Positions 46,287 through 55,609 are shown, numbered from the stretch's first letter. The stretch: DNA of 64,000 nucleotides from Burkholderia ubonensis (GCF_902833085.1 NZ_CADFEB010000008.1:45698-109697), one strand, 5' to 3'. Notes: generated from the letters alone by a model not told the origin. Numbers and translations: made by a program.

Positions 46287-47234
46287 TCATGCGCGCGGCG
46301 TACCGGTGCGCGCGGGCCGCGCCTGCGGGACGCAGCCGCGTACGAGCGCGTTCACGCGTTCGCGGAACCACTGATGCGCGCGATCCGCATCGCGCGATTC
46401 ATGCCAGTACGCAAGGATCGGAAACGGCTGCAGCCGCAGCGGCAGCGGCCGCACCGCGATCGGCAGCAGGTCCGTCATTCGCAGCGCGTACGAATGCGGC
46501 AGCGTGAGCAGCAGGTCGCCCGCCGCGGCGATCTGGCAGGCCGCGAAGTAGTGCTGGCAGACGAGCTGGATGTGCCGCAAGCGCCCGTCGTTGCCGAGCA
46601 GCACGTCGATCGCGGGGGGCTCGCCGTGCGACGACACGGCGACGTGCCGCGCCGCGAAGTAGTCGTTGCGCCGTAGCGGGCCGTTCGCGAGCGGATGATC
46701 GCGCCGCATCGCGACGACGAGCGATTCGTCGAGCAGGTATTCGCTCGCGATGCGCGGGCCGACCGGCAGGCGGCGCTCGACGACGAGATCGAGATCGCCC
46801 GCCGCGAGCTCGCGCTCGACGTCGCGGATCGGCACGCGCCGGCTCACGAGCCGCAAGCCCGGCGCTTCCTGCGCGAACGCGGCGACGAGCCGTGGCAGCG
46901 CGATCGATTCGAGCACGTCGCGCAGGCCCACGACGACGCTCAGGTCGAGCGTCGCCGGGTCGAACGCCGGCTGCGCGCGCGCCGTGTCCTGCAGTCCCTT
47001 CAGGTGGCGCTGGACGTCGGCGATGACCGCTCGGGTGCGCTCGGTCGGCACGACGCGGTTGCCCTGGCGGACGAACAGCGGATCGTCGAACTGGGCGCGC
47101 AGGCGATTGAGCGCATGCGTGATCGCGGGTTGCGTCAGGTGCAGCGCGCGGGCCGCGGCGCTGATCCCGCCATGCACGTAGACGGCATCGAGCACGCGGA
47201 ACAGGTTGAGGTCGAGGCGGTGATCGACGGGCAC
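46287..47234 (-). CDS. LysR-family regulator (NodD-like subgroup)
   Basis: The protein has 315 aa from GTG 47234. An N-terminal helix-turn-helix (DLNLFRVLDAVYVHGGISAA, then HLTQPAITHALNRLR) is followed by a LysR substrate domain. The N-terminus of the motif is close to the chosen GTG; no ribosome site is evident, and the open frame upstream lacks any LysR sequence. The target is unknown. The gene-free region upstream on this strand contains a candidate sRNA with a terminator. Confidence 0.82.
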   Translation of the reverse strand: MPVDHRLDLNLFRVLDAVYVHGGISAAARALHLTQPAITHALNRLRAQFDDPLFVRQGNRVVPTERTRAVIADVQRHLKGLQDTARAQPAFDPATLDLSVVVGLRDVLESIALPRLVAAFAQEAPGLRLVSRRVPIRDVERELAAGDLDLVVERRLPVGPRIASEYLLDESLVVAMRRDHPLANGPLRRNDYFAARHVAVSSHGEPPAIDVLLGNDGRLRHIQLVCQHYFAACQIAAAGDLLLTLPHSYALRMTDLLPIAVRPLPLRLQPFPILAYWHESRDADRAHQWFRERVNALVRGCVPQARPARTGTPRA

Positions 47235-47981
47235 GGGACGCGGGAGTGGTGGATCGCGGAGGTCGATTCTAATGGATGCGCGTCGGGGCGGCGCGCGGCG
47301 CGAGGGCGTTCGATGCGTGCGGCGCAGGCTCGGCGGACGAAAAAAAGCCGACCGGCGGCCGGTCGGCGCAATGGGGCCAGACCGCACGAGGGACGAGCCG
47401 GAACCCAGGCCAGATATCCGTAGGATATGTGTCCGATCCAGATGGGGCTGGATCGGCGCAGCGAGTATAAGAGGCACGCGCGCGCACGGATATGCCGGCG
47501 TCCTGTCGAGTTCCGACAAATGCATGGACGGATTCGCGGGCAATATGTATTCGAAGGACTTTCAATTTTTGAGGCGACAACGTTTGCGATTGCATCGTTG
47601 GTTTAATTGATCAATTTTGATTGATTTAAATGAAGGATGCTTTCGGATGGATTGTGTTTAAGAAATGTCGAGATTGTTGAGTCGAATTGAAAGGATTTGT
47701 CCATGCGCCGCCGGGCCTCGTTTGCATCGATATTAAGCGGCGATCGGGCGGAATATAGGATCGCGCCTTGTTCCGCGCCATAGTGGAATGGCGGAAATCA
47801 GGTGGCGGGGCGGCTTGTTTCAATCCGCCATAACCCTGTCCGGGTCGGACAATACTGTCAAGAAACGTACCTCAGAAGATATGATGCGAACGCTTTGGAA
47901 CAGGTGGCTGTCGCGCGCAAGCTTCGAAAAATAAACAAGCGTGTCTGAGAGAGAAGGCAGTAAGAGTCGGGGGCTCGGCAA
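47235..47981. other. Long gene-free region between two regulators
   Basis: These 747 bp hold no supported protein gene. From about 47550 to 47760 the DNA is markedly AT-rich, with the palindrome AATTGATCAATT at 47605-47616, and probably carries promoters for one or both flanking regulators. The left part contains the candidate sRNA at 47340-47457. A 65-codon frame at 47626-47823 (minus) has no recognisable features and was left out. Confidence 0.65.
47340..47457 (-). ncRNA. Candidate small RNA with intrinsic terminator
   Basis: Read on the minus strand, a TATACT -10 box (47469-47464) is followed by hairpin CCGATCCAG/CTGGATCGG (47433-47456), a small ATATCC/GGATAT hairpin (47414-47428), an unstructured middle, and an intrinsic terminator whose GC-rich 10-bp stem (47347-47367) is followed by seven U (47346-47340). 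It ends about 105 bases before the LysR start, so it may be a free sRNA or an attenuated LysR leader. No -35 match stands out. No known family was recognised. Confidence 0.5.
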
Positions 47982-48962
47982 GTGGATGCAAATGAACAAC
48001 GCATAGTCGTCATTTTTTTGAGCGCGGGGTTTTCGATGGCACAGGCCGCGCGTCTGGTCGAGGCCTTCAATCTCGCCAACCGCTTGCAGACCGTCTGCGC
48101 GGCGTATCAATTGAGATTCGTGTCCGCGAACGGCGGATTGCTCCAGTCTTCATCGGGCGTGCAGGTCGCGACCGATGCGCTGGACGACGATCATGGCAGG
48201 TACGCCTATGCATTCTTTCACCTGCACGGCGATCACGCGCTCGTGGCGTGGAACGAGGACCTGCTGCGCCGGCTGCGGGACCTTCACGCGAATGCCCGCT
48301 GGGTCGCGGACGGGATGAAGCTCGCGACGATCGCGGCGTCGAAGTGGGCGAGCGCGCGCGACGACGCCGCGTCGATGACCATCGCGAGCCTCGTATCCGC
48401 GGCGAAGGAAGCCGAGCCGTCGGGGCAGGCGGCGGATGTGTTGGCGGCGGTCATGGGCATGTTCCGGCACGATCTCGGCGAAGGCGCGGTGGAGGAGATC
48501 ACCCGCCACATCTCGCGGCCGGTCGACGAGCGCTTCGTCCAGTCGATGTGGGCGATCCGGGAACTGAGCGCCAGCCCGTCGATTCGCACGTCGATGCAGC
48601 AATTGCGCGCGCAGAGCATCAACCGCATCTCGATCGCGGGCGCCGCGCAGGCGGTGGCCATGAGCGAGCGCAATTTCCTGCGGCGCTTCAAGAAGGAAGT
48701 CGGCGTGACGCCGACGGAATTCGTCCTGCACGTGCGCCTCGAGCGTGCGTGCCACATGCTCGTTCATACGACCCTGCCGGCCGACAAGGTCGCCCGGCGC
48801 ATCGGGCTGGGCAGCGGCGAGCGCATGGCGAAGCTGTTTCGTCAGCGCCTGTCGATGTCGCCGACCGAATACCGTGCCAACGAGCGCGCGCGGATCTCGA
48901 AGGTCGGCATCGCGCTGCCGTATGCGCCGTCGATGCAACGGTCCTGCGGGCTCGCGCCTTGA
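47982..48962 (+). CDS. GlxA-like AraC-family transcription regulator
   Basis: The protein has 326 aa from GTG 47982. The first 180 residues resemble the DJ-1/PfpI-like sensor part of GlxA-type regulators (RIVVIFLSAGFSMAQAARLVE), and a C-terminal AraC helix-turn-helix pair covers about 215-310 (ISIAGAAQAVAMSERNFLRR, then TPTEFVLHVRLERACHML). The inducer and targets are unknown. It stands alone between the gene-free stretch and mntH. Confidence 0.85.
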   Translation: MDANEQRIVVIFLSAGFSMAQAARLVEAFNLANRLQTVCAAYQLRFVSANGGLLQSSSGVQVATDALDDDHGRYAYAFFHLHGDHALVAWNEDLLRRLRDLHANARWVADGMKLATIAASKWASARDDAASMTIASLVSAAKEAEPSGQAADVLAAVMGMFRHDLGEGAVEEITRHISRPVDERFVQSMWAIRELSASPSIRTSMQQLRAQSINRISIAGAAQAVAMSERNFLRRFKKEVGVTPTEFVLHVRLERACHMLVHTTLPADKVARRIGLGSGERMAKLFRQRLSMSPTEYRANERARISKVGIALPYAPSMQRSCGLAP

Positions 48963-49153
48963 AGGGGGCGAAGCGGTTCGCGGCATGATCGAGGTCAGGC
49001 CGCGCGGATTTCACGGCGTTCTCCCCGAGACGGCAAGGATCTCGAAGCATTGCGGTTGACGCTCGCCCAGAGGGGCGAAGGGAGTGCCGTGTTGGCGCAG
49101 GGCGGGCCGGCTTTCGTACAATCACGGCGTTCCGGTCTCAGTGACGCTGCGCC

Positions 49154-50470
49154 ATGCCTTTTTTTCCCACCACCGCCACCGCCCCGTTCTGCCCGTCGGA
49201 AGTGAAGGGCAGCATTACGATCGACGCCCGCGCGTCGCGGCTGACGAAGCTCAGGCGCTTCTTCGGCCCCGGCCTGCTCGTCGCGATCGGCTACATGGAC
49301 CCCGGCAACTGGGCCACCGACATCCAGGCAGGCTCCCAGTTCGGCTATTCGCTGCTGTGGGTCGTCGCGTTCTCCAGCCTCGCCGCGATCTTCCTGCAGA
49401 TGCTCGCCGCGCGCCTCGGCCTCGTCGCCGGCAAGGATCTCGCGCAGGCCAGCTACGACCGCTACGGTCCGTTCGGCCGCGCCGTCCAGTGGGTGACCGC
49501 CGAGGTGTCGATCGTCGCGTGCGACATTGCCGAGGTGCTCGGCTGCGCGCTCGCGTTCAAGCTGCTGCTCGGCGTGCCGGTCGCGTGGGGGATCGTGCTG
49601 ACCGCGCTCGACACGATGATCGTGCTCGGCCTGCAGGGCAAGGGCTTCCGCCAGATCGAGGCGATCGTGCTCGGGCTGATCGGCACGATGGCGTTCTGCT
49701 TCGTCGCGCAGGTCACGATGGTGCCGCCCGACTGGCACGCGGTGTTCAACGGGCTCGTGCCCGGCGATCCGGGCCACGACCGCAAGGACGCGATCGTGCT
49801 CGCGCTCGGCATCGTCGGCGCGACGATCATGCCGCACAACCTGTACCTGCATTCGTCGGTCGTGCAGACGCGGCGCGTGGTCGGCGGCGCGCGCGGCATG
49901 ATCCGCGACACGCTCGCGCTCGTGCGCATCGATACCTGCGTGTCGCTGTTCGTCGCGATGCTCGTCAACGCGGCGATCCTGATCCTCGCGGGCGCGGCGT
50001 TCCATGCGACCGGCCGCACCGACGTCGCCGACATCGAGCAGGCGTACCGGCTCATCACGCCGATCGTCGGCGGGGCGGCCGCGCTGCTGTTCGGCATCGC
50101 GCTGCTCGCGTCCGGGCAAAGCTCGACGCTCACGGGCACGATCGCGGGCCAGGTGATCATGGACGGCTTCCTGCACATGAAGATCCCGTGCTACCAGCGC
50201 CGGCTGATCACGCGCGGGCTCGCGCTGATTCCCGCGCTGATCGGCGTGCTGTGGCTCGGCGACGGCTCGGTCGGCCGGCTGCTCGTCTGGAGCCAGGTGC
50301 TGCTGAGCCTGCAGCTGCCGTTCGCGATGTGGCCGCTGATCCGCTCGGTCAGCGATCGCGCGGCGATGGGCGAGCACGCGATCGGGCGCGGGATGCAGGT
50401 GGCCGCGTGGGCGCTGTTCGCGGTCATCACCGGCACGAACCTGCTGCTGATCACGGGTGTCGCCGGGTGA
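49154..50470 (+). CDS. mntH: NRAMP-family manganese/iron transporter
   Basis: The protein has 438 aa with eleven or so transmembrane helices. The metal-binding motif DPGNWATD begins at residue 49, and the second one is MPHNLYLHSS in helix 6. These proteins import Mn2+ or Fe2+ with protons. It appears monocistronic. The upstream 190 bp contain a small TCGCCC/GGGCGA hairpin near 49061-49078, but no MntR or Fur site was recognised. Confidence 0.92.
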   Translation: MPFFPTTATAPFCPSEVKGSITIDARASRLTKLRRFFGPGLLVAIGYMDPGNWATDIQAGSQFGYSLLWVVAFSSLAAIFLQMLAARLGLVAGKDLAQASYDRYGPFGRAVQWVTAEVSIVACDIAEVLGCALAFKLLLGVPVAWGIVLTALDTMIVLGLQGKGFRQIEAIVLGLIGTMAFCFVAQVTMVPPDWHAVFNGLVPGDPGHDRKDAIVLALGIVGATIMPHNLYLHSSVVQTRRVVGGARGMIRDTLALVRIDTCVSLFVAMLVNAAILILAGAAFHATGRTDVADIEQAYRLITPIVGGAAALLFGIALLASGQSSTLTGTIAGQVIMDGFLHMKIPCYQRRLITRGLALIPALIGVLWLGDGSVGRLLVWSQVLLSLQLPFAMWPLIRSVSDRAAMGEHAIGRGMQVAAWALFAVITGTNLLLITGVAG

Positions 50471-50511
50471 GCGCCGGCGGCGCGCCCGGGGTGCGCGCCG
50501 CTTCGCCGATC

Positions 50512-50549
50512 ATGAATGTGGCCTATGACTGGCCATAACGAATATTCAT
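50512..50549. promoter_or_regulatory. Nested dyad upstream of the SDR gene
   Basis: An outer inverted repeat ATGAAT (50512-50517) and ATTCAT (50544-50549) encloses TGGCC-N7-GGCCA (50519-50535). This looks like one or two operator sites. It lies about 100 bp before the SDR start in the SDR/MDR operon promoter region. Confidence 0.4.
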
Positions 50550-50652
50550 TTCATCGATCTGCGGCATTCGCGTACGCTGGCCGTGCGTTTGTCGCCGGGC
50601 GCACGCTGCGCAGGGCTGCGGCGGCGCCGGATCATTTACGGGAGTCGGACAG

Positions 50653-51441
50653 ATGACTGTGGTTTCTTCACGCCTCGCAGGCAAGTGCGCGTACATCACC
50701 GGCGCGGCAGGCGGCCTCGGCCGCGCGATCGCGCGGCGCATGGTCGAGCAGGGCGCACGGGTGTTCCTGACGGACGTCGCCGACGCGGCGGTGCTCGACG
50801 CGTTCGCGCAGGAGCTCAACGCCGGGCATGCCGCGCCGGTCGCGTTCGCCGCGACGCAGGACGTGCGCGACGACGCGCGCTGGCAGGCGCTGCTCGCGCA
50901 GGCGAACGACGCGATGGGCGGCCTGTCGGTGCTCGTCAACAACGCGGGCGTCGGCTCGATCGGCGCGCTCGACCAGCTCGAGCTGAAGGAGTGGCGGCGT
51001 GTGATGGAGATCAACGTCGAAAGCATCGTGCTCGGCTGCAAGTACGCGCTGCCGTATCTGAGCGCAAGCCGCCCGGCGTCGATCATCAACATCTCGTCGG
51101 TCGCCGCGTTCAAGGTCGAGCCCGAATTCACCGCATACAACGCGTCGAAGGCGGCGGTCGCGAGCCTCACGAAGTCGGTCGCGATCGATTGCGCGCGCAA
51201 GGAGCTCGACGTGCGCTGCAACTCGATCCATCCGGCGTTCATCCGCACGGGGATCGTCGAGCCGCTGTTCCGCCAACTCGGCGAACGCGACGCGACGCGC
51301 CGGCTCGCACGCGGCATTCCGATGCGGCGGCTCGGCGAGCCCGACGACGTCGCGCATGCGGCCGTGTATCTCGCGTCCGACGAGAGCCGCTTCGTGACCG
51401 CCGCCGAGCTCGTGATCGACGGCGGCATGTGCGCGGTCTGA
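50653..51441 (+). CDS. Short-chain dehydrogenase/reductase
   Basis: The protein has 262 aa, a classical SDR. The cofactor motif TGAAGGLG is at residues 16-23, NNAG follows near 97, and the catalytic Ser and YxxxK (YNASK) are present. The Asp after the second strand (TDVAD) suggests NAD(H) rather than NADPH. The substrate is unknown. It is followed 39 bp later by an MDR-family oxidoreductase, probably in one operon. Confidence 0.9.
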   Translation: MTVVSSRLAGKCAYITGAAGGLGRAIARRMVEQGARVFLTDVADAAVLDAFAQELNAGHAAPVAFAATQDVRDDARWQALLAQANDAMGGLSVLVNNAGVGSIGALDQLELKEWRRVMEINVESIVLGCKYALPYLSASRPASIINISSVAAFKVEPEFTAYNASKAAVASLTKSVAIDCARKELDVRCNSIHPAFIRTGIVEPLFRQLGERDATRRLARGIPMRRLGEPDDVAHAAVYLASDESRFVTAAELVIDGGMCAV

Positions 51442-51480
51442 CGCGCGCGATCCGAACCCAACACCCAGGAGGAGAACATC

Positions 51481-52497
51481 GTGTCGACGCTCGTCAACCG
51501 CCAATTGCTGCTGAAGGCTCGTCCGGAAGGGCGCGTCGGCCGCGAACACTTCTCGTTCGTCGACGCGCCGGTGCCGGCGCTCGCCGACGGCGAGGTGCTC
51601 GTGCGCGTGTTGGTTCTGTCGATGGACCCGACCAACCGCGTATGGATGAGCGACGTCCCGCAGTACCTGCCGCCCGTCGCGATCGGCGAGGTGATGCGCG
51701 CGCTCGGCATCGGGCGCGTCGTCGCGTCGCGCGCCGCGGCGTTCGCGGAAGGCGATCTCGTGCAGGGGCTCGTCGGCTGGCAGGACTACGCGGTCGTGTC
51801 GGCCGGTGAGGCCGCGCAGCTCGTCAAGCTGCCCGCGCAGGCGGGCCTGCCGCTGCCGACGCTGCTCGGCGCATGCGGGATGAGCGGGCTGACCGCGTAC
51901 TACGGCCTCACCGAGATCGCGCCGGTGCAGCCGGGCGAGACGCTCGTCGTATCGGCCGCGGCCGGCTCGGTCGGGTCGATCGCCGGGCAGATCGGCAAGA
52001 TCCACGGTGCGCGCGTGGTCGGGATCGCGGGCGGGCCGGACAAGTGCCGCTACCTGACGGAGACGCTCGGCTTCGACGCGGCGGTCGACTACAAGGCCGA
52101 CGACTTCCGGCAGCAGCTGAAGGCGGCGACGCCGGACGGCGTGCACGTGAACTTCGAGAACGTCGGCGGCGACGTGATGCGCGCGGTGCTGTCGCGGATG
52201 GTGATCGGCGGGCGCATCGCGCTGTGCGGCACGATCGCGAATTACAACAGCGGACGCGCGGCCGATGACGTCAGCGTGCTGATCTCTAAGCGCCTGACGA
52301 TGCGCGGCTTCCTGATCCTCGACTATCGCAACAGCCGCGAAGCCGTGCAGACGCTCGCCGGCTGGCTGCGTGACGGCCGGCTCAAGGCCGAGGAAACCGT
52401 CGCCGACGGTCTCGAAAATGCGCCCGACGTGCTGAACCGCCTGTTCGACGGCGATCATCGCGGCAAGCTCGTGCTGCGGGTCGATCCGCACGCGTGA
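51481..52497 (+). CDS. NADP-dependent medium-chain oxidoreductase (prostaglandin reductase-like)
   Basis: The protein has 338 aa from GTG 51481, which follows a strong AGGAGG site. The layout matches the zinc-independent MDR group of leukotriene/prostaglandin reductases and curcumin reductase: MDPTNRVWMSD near residue 50, and a cofactor site AAAGSVGSIAGQIGK near 160. It reduces enone double bonds with NADPH in related proteins. Partner of the preceding SDR gene. Confidence 0.88.
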   Translation: MSTLVNRQLLLKARPEGRVGREHFSFVDAPVPALADGEVLVRVLVLSMDPTNRVWMSDVPQYLPPVAIGEVMRALGIGRVVASRAAAFAEGDLVQGLVGWQDYAVVSAGEAAQLVKLPAQAGLPLPTLLGACGMSGLTAYYGLTEIAPVQPGETLVVSAAAGSVGSIAGQIGKIHGARVVGIAGGPDKCRYLTETLGFDAAVDYKADDFRQQLKAATPDGVHVNFENVGGDVMRAVLSRMVIGGRIALCGTIANYNSGRAADDVSVLISKRLTMRGFLILDYRNSREAVQTLAGWLRDGRLKAEETVADGLENAPDVLNRLFDGDHRGKLVLRVDPHA

Positions 52498-52722
52498 GCC
52501 GCATGAGCCGAGTGCAGCGCGCGCGATCGCGTGCTGCCGCGACGGCCAGATTGTCATGAAACGTCATATTTGGACGTTGTCTGTATTGTCCGATCTCGTT
52601 TTCGGACTGGTCTGATATGTTGTCCCGACGCTTCTCCCTAAAGTGAATGCCGACATGCAAGGCGGCATGACCCGTGCGTCACGCCGCCGTTTCCGGATGA
52701 ACGGCACAGGGAGAGGCGACAG

Positions 52723-53232
52723 ATGCAGGCAGCGCGGCAGCGGGAAGCAACAACAATCACGAACGCAACGGGCGCAACGGGCGTGGCGTCGCGCAACCGC
52801 ACGCTGTGCGCGCTGCTGGCGGGCGTGTGTGCCGCGCTGTTCGCATCGGGAGCGGATGCGGCAGGGCAGGTGAGCTTCTCCGGCGCGCTCGTCGCGCAAT
52901 ACGACGTTACGCTCGCGGCGCCGTCCGTCGCCGTGAGCGAACGGGCAGCCGATGTCGATGCACGGGCCGCTTCAGTGGCGGTGACTTTCGATGCGCACGA
53001 CCGGCGCTTGCCGGGCGCACGCATCGTGCTGGCCGATGTGCTTGGCGCGCCGTTGGGGCAGCCGGAAGTGTCCGGCGTACGCGCGACGTGGCGCGATGCG
53101 GTGAGCCGGCGGATTGTGCCGCCGCGCGCCGACGGCGCGTATCGGGTCGGGCCGCATGGCGGAACGATGACGGTCGCAGCGCCCGATGCCGGCGCGGCGG
53201 GGCCGATCGTGATGAAGATTCTCCATCCATGA
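52723..53232 (+). CDS. Small secreted protein of unknown function
   Basis: The protein has 169 aa. A signal-like segment ends around ASGADA (residue 46), giving a mature protein of about 120 residues that starts with QVSFSGALV. This beginning is faintly like fimbrial-type subunits, but cysteines and the usual C-terminal pattern are missing. No partner usher or chaperone gene is nearby. It may be a periplasmic protein. Confidence 0.55.
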   Translation: MQAARQREATTITNATGATGVASRNRTLCALLAGVCAALFASGADAAGQVSFSGALVAQYDVTLAAPSVAVSERAADVDARAASVAVTFDAHDRRLPGARIVLADVLGAPLGQPEVSGVRATWRDAVSRRIVPPRADGAYRVGPHGGTMTVAAPDAGAAGPIVMKILHP

Positions 53233-53320
53233 CGGGCGGAACTCGTCCGTATTTCCCGGCCCTGATGTGGATATTGCATTGCGCAGCCGGTGATTCGAAA
53301 CCGGCCGGCGATAATGTGCT

Positions 53321-53348
53321 GCAAGCCGCGCCCGTGGGCGCGGCTTGC
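53321..53348. terminator. Strong hairpin after the AI-2E permease gene
   Basis: GCAAGCCGCGCCC (53321-53333) and its perfect complement (53336-53348) form a 13-bp stem with a 2-base loop. It ends 2 bp from the permease stop codon and lies between convergent genes. It lacks a U-tract. Confidence 0.5.
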
Positions 53349-53349
53349 G

Positions 53350-54402
53350 TCACTCGCCTTGTTCGGCGCGCGCGAAGAGGTCCCAGCTTGCCATGAACAG
53401 CGCGGCAATGAGCGGCCCGATCACGAAGCCGTTGATGCCGAACAGCGCCATTCCGCCGAGTGTCGAGAGCAGCACGACCCAGTCGGGCATCTTGGTGTCC
53501 TTGCCGACGAGGATCGGCCGCAGCAGGTTGTCGACGAGCCCGATCACGCCGCCGCAGAACGCGACGAGGATCACGCATTTCCAGATCTCGTCGATCATCA
53601 GCAAATAGATGGCGGCCGGCACCCAGACGAGGCCCGCGCCGATCGCGGGCAGCAGCGACAGGAACGCCATCAGCGCGCCCCACAGCACGACGCCCTCGAT
53701 CCCGAGAATCCAGAAGATCAGCCCGCCCAGCGCGCCCTGCACGAGCGCGACCGCGATGTTGCCCTTCACGGTTGCGCGCACAACCGTCGTGAACTTCGAC
53801 AGCAGCAGGTGCTTGTGCTCGTCGTCGAGCGGCAGCGCGCGGCGCACGCGGCGGCCGATCTCGCCGCCGTCGCGCAGCAGGAAGAACACCATGTACAGCA
53901 TCACGCCGAAGCTGATCACGAACTGGAACGTGTTCTGGCCGATGACGAGCGCCTGGGCCGCGACGAACTGGCTGATCTGCGCGGCGCCGTCGGTCAGCTT
54001 CTTCTGGATGCCGGTGAGGTTGGTCACCCCGTATTTCGCGAGCAGCCGCTGGATCGACGTCGGCAGCGCATGGATGATGTCCTGGTAGTACTGCGTGTAG
54101 TTCGGCTGCGCGGTCTTGATCTCCTGGTACACATACGCGATTTCCTGCACGAGCGTCGCGGCGACGAACACGAGCGGCAGGATCACGATCAGGATGATCA
54201 GGGTCAACGTCAGGAGTGCGGCGAGATTGCGCCGCTTGCCGAAGCGGGCCGCGAGCCAGCGCTGGACCGGCTGGAACAGGATCGCCAGGATGGTGCCCCA
54301 GAAGACCGCGCCGAAGAACGGCGTGAGAATCCAGCAGAGTCCGACGGTGACGACGAACAGGAGCAGATAGAAGAATTTTTGGTGGTCGTTTCCGCTAACC
54401 AT
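53350..54402 (-). CDS. AI-2E family (PerM-like) membrane permease
   Basis: The protein has 350 aa with about seven hydrophobic helices and the family block in its last third (GGVIGLVDNLLRPILVG, then PDWVVLLSTLGGMALFGING). Members have been linked to autoinducer-2 export or to Na+/H+ exchange; the true substrate here is not clear. It appears monocistronic. Confidence 0.87.
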   Translation of the reverse strand: MVSGNDHQKFFYLLLFVVTVGLCWILTPFFGAVFWGTILAILFQPVQRWLAARFGKRRNLAALLTLTLIILIVILPLVFVAATLVQEIAYVYQEIKTAQPNYTQYYQDIIHALPTSIQRLLAKYGVTNLTGIQKKLTDGAAQISQFVAAQALVIGQNTFQFVISFGVMLYMVFFLLRDGGEIGRRVRRALPLDDEHKHLLLSKFTTVVRATVKGNIAVALVQGALGGLIFWILGIEGVVLWGALMAFLSLLPAIGAGLVWVPAAIYLLMIDEIWKCVILVAFCGGVIGLVDNLLRPILVGKDTKMPDWVVLLSTLGGMALFGINGFVIGPLIAALFMASWDLFARAEQGE

Positions 54403-54586
54403 GGTGGCAACCGCGTGAGGGTGAAATCCGTCGGCCCGGCGCGTGTCCGGGACGGCCCGAACCGGAGTATGCCCGCAAAGGCGCGGAAGTCATAGTTGCC
54501 GCGGACGGCGTGCGCATGAAAACGCCGCGGGCGAAGCCACGCGGCGCTGGAGGAACGACGCGGGTGCGGCGCACGGCCGCCCGGCG

Positions 54587-55171
54587 TCAGAGGTTGAGCT
54601 TCGTGACCTTCGTGCCGTTCACCGACAGGTCGCCCATCAGGCCGGCGTTGGTCAGCACCAGCACCTGGACCGGCGCGGTGGCCGTATTGGTGTCGACCGC
54701 GCCGTTCGCGCCGACCTTGACGACCGCGACCGACGCGTCGGCGCCTGCCGACCAGCCGTCCGTCTTGCGGAACGAATCGAGCGCGTCCTGCGTCATGAAC
54801 AGGAACACGATCGCCTTCGACTGCGCGCCGGCCTGCAGGCCGACCGACAGCGACGACGTATTGTAGTAGCCGATCGTGCTGCCGCCGACGCGCAGCGCGC
54901 CGTTGCCGGACTGACCGCCGACGATGAGGCCCGCCTGCAGCACGTTCGGGAACACGAGGATGCCGCGCGATTTCGCGACGAGTTCACGCGAGCCCGGCAC
55001 CGTCGAATAGAGGCGCGACAGCGTCGCGTTGACGCTCGCGTCGATCGATTCGCGCTTCGACGCGCTCGCCGCGGCGGGCGGGTTCTTGTCGGGGGTGGTG
55101 GTGCAGCCGGCGAGGGTGAGGCTGCCGAGCATGACGGCCGCGGCGGCTTGAATCACGAGAGTCTTTCGCAT
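54587..55171 (-). CDS. BPSL1445-type SYLF-domain lipoprotein
   Basis: The protein has 194 aa with a lipoprotein signal (MRKTLVIQAAAAVMLG, lipobox LAGC, Cys23) and a Ysc84/SYLF domain (SRGILVFPNVLQAGLIVGGQ, then IGYYNTSSLSVGLQAGAQ). SYLF domains bind lipids in eukaryotes; in Burkholderia this family is an abundant lipoprotein of unclear function. An AAGGAG-like site precedes ATG 55171. It is 51 bp downstream of the DUF883 gene on the same strand. Confidence 0.9.
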   Translation of the reverse strand: MRKTLVIQAAAAVMLGSLTLAGCTTTPDKNPPAAASASKRESIDASVNATLSRLYSTVPGSRELVAKSRGILVFPNVLQAGLIVGGQSGNGALRVGGSTIGYYNTSSLSVGLQAGAQSKAIVFLFMTQDALDSFRKTDGWSAGADASVAVVKVGANGAVDTNTATAPVQVLVLTNAGLMGDLSVNGTKVTKLNL

Positions 55172-55222
55172 GTTTGTTCTCCTTCGTTGTCGGGTTGGGA
55201 ACGGCGCAATGGCCGATCGGGA

Positions 55223-55609
55223 TCAACGACGAGCAAGTAGCAGGCCCGCCACGAACGCGAGGCCGGCGACGACGCCCGCGGTTTGCCACGGGTTGTCGTG
55301 CACGACCTGCGACACGCGCTCGGCGGAATCGCGCAGCCGGGCGGCCGCGGAATGTGATGCGACGTCGAGCGTGCTGCGCGCTTCGTCGAGACGGGACTGC
55401 ACGCGCTTGCGCAACGCTGCGATGTCGCCGTCTCCATCGTTCTTCAACAAATCCTCGAGTTCGTCGAAGAGTTCGCGCAGATCGTCCTGCGTATCCGCGT
55501 TCAGGTTACGCGCAGCGGAACGGGTGCTGCGCCCCATGCGGCGTCCGGTGCGGCGGATGTCGGACAGGCCGCGGTCAAGCTTGTGTTCGATCGAGTCGGT
55601 GAGCGCCAT
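55223..55609 (-). CDS. DUF883 family protein (ElaB/YqjD-like)
   Basis: The protein has 128 aa. ATG 55609 has AGGAGG nine bases upstream; ATG 55618 abuts the ribosome site and is less likely. The helical middle (DLRELFDELEDLLKNDGDGD) and the C-terminal membrane anchor (VVHDNPWQTAGVVAGLAFVA) define the family, whose members can associate with ribosomes at the membrane. It may be co-transcribed with the SYLF lipoprotein. Confidence 0.88.
   Translation of the reverse strand: MALTDSIEHKLDRGLSDIRRTGRRMGRSTRSAARNLNADTQDDLRELFDELEDLLKNDGDGDIAALRKRVQSRLDEARSTLDVASHSAAARLRDSAERVSQVVHDNPWQTAGVVAGLAFVAGLLLARR

Noticed and set aside
47626..47823. 65-codon frame on the minus strand in the gene-free region
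   Set aside because: No ribosome site and no recognisable family features, and it overlaps the AT-rich regulatory block.
48963..49153. Manganese riboswitch before mntH
   Set aside because: Only one short TCGCCC/GGGCGA hairpin was found and none of the conserved yybP-ykoY loop sequences.
53285..53320. tRNA-like GATTCGAAACC sequence
   Set aside because: It is part of a CCGGT/ACCGG hairpin; no acceptor, D or anticodon arms can be drawn around it.
53290..54495. A 401-codon plus-strand frame opposite the AI-2E permease
   Set aside because: The translation is a low-complexity charged shadow; the minus-strand gene has clear membrane helices and family motifs.
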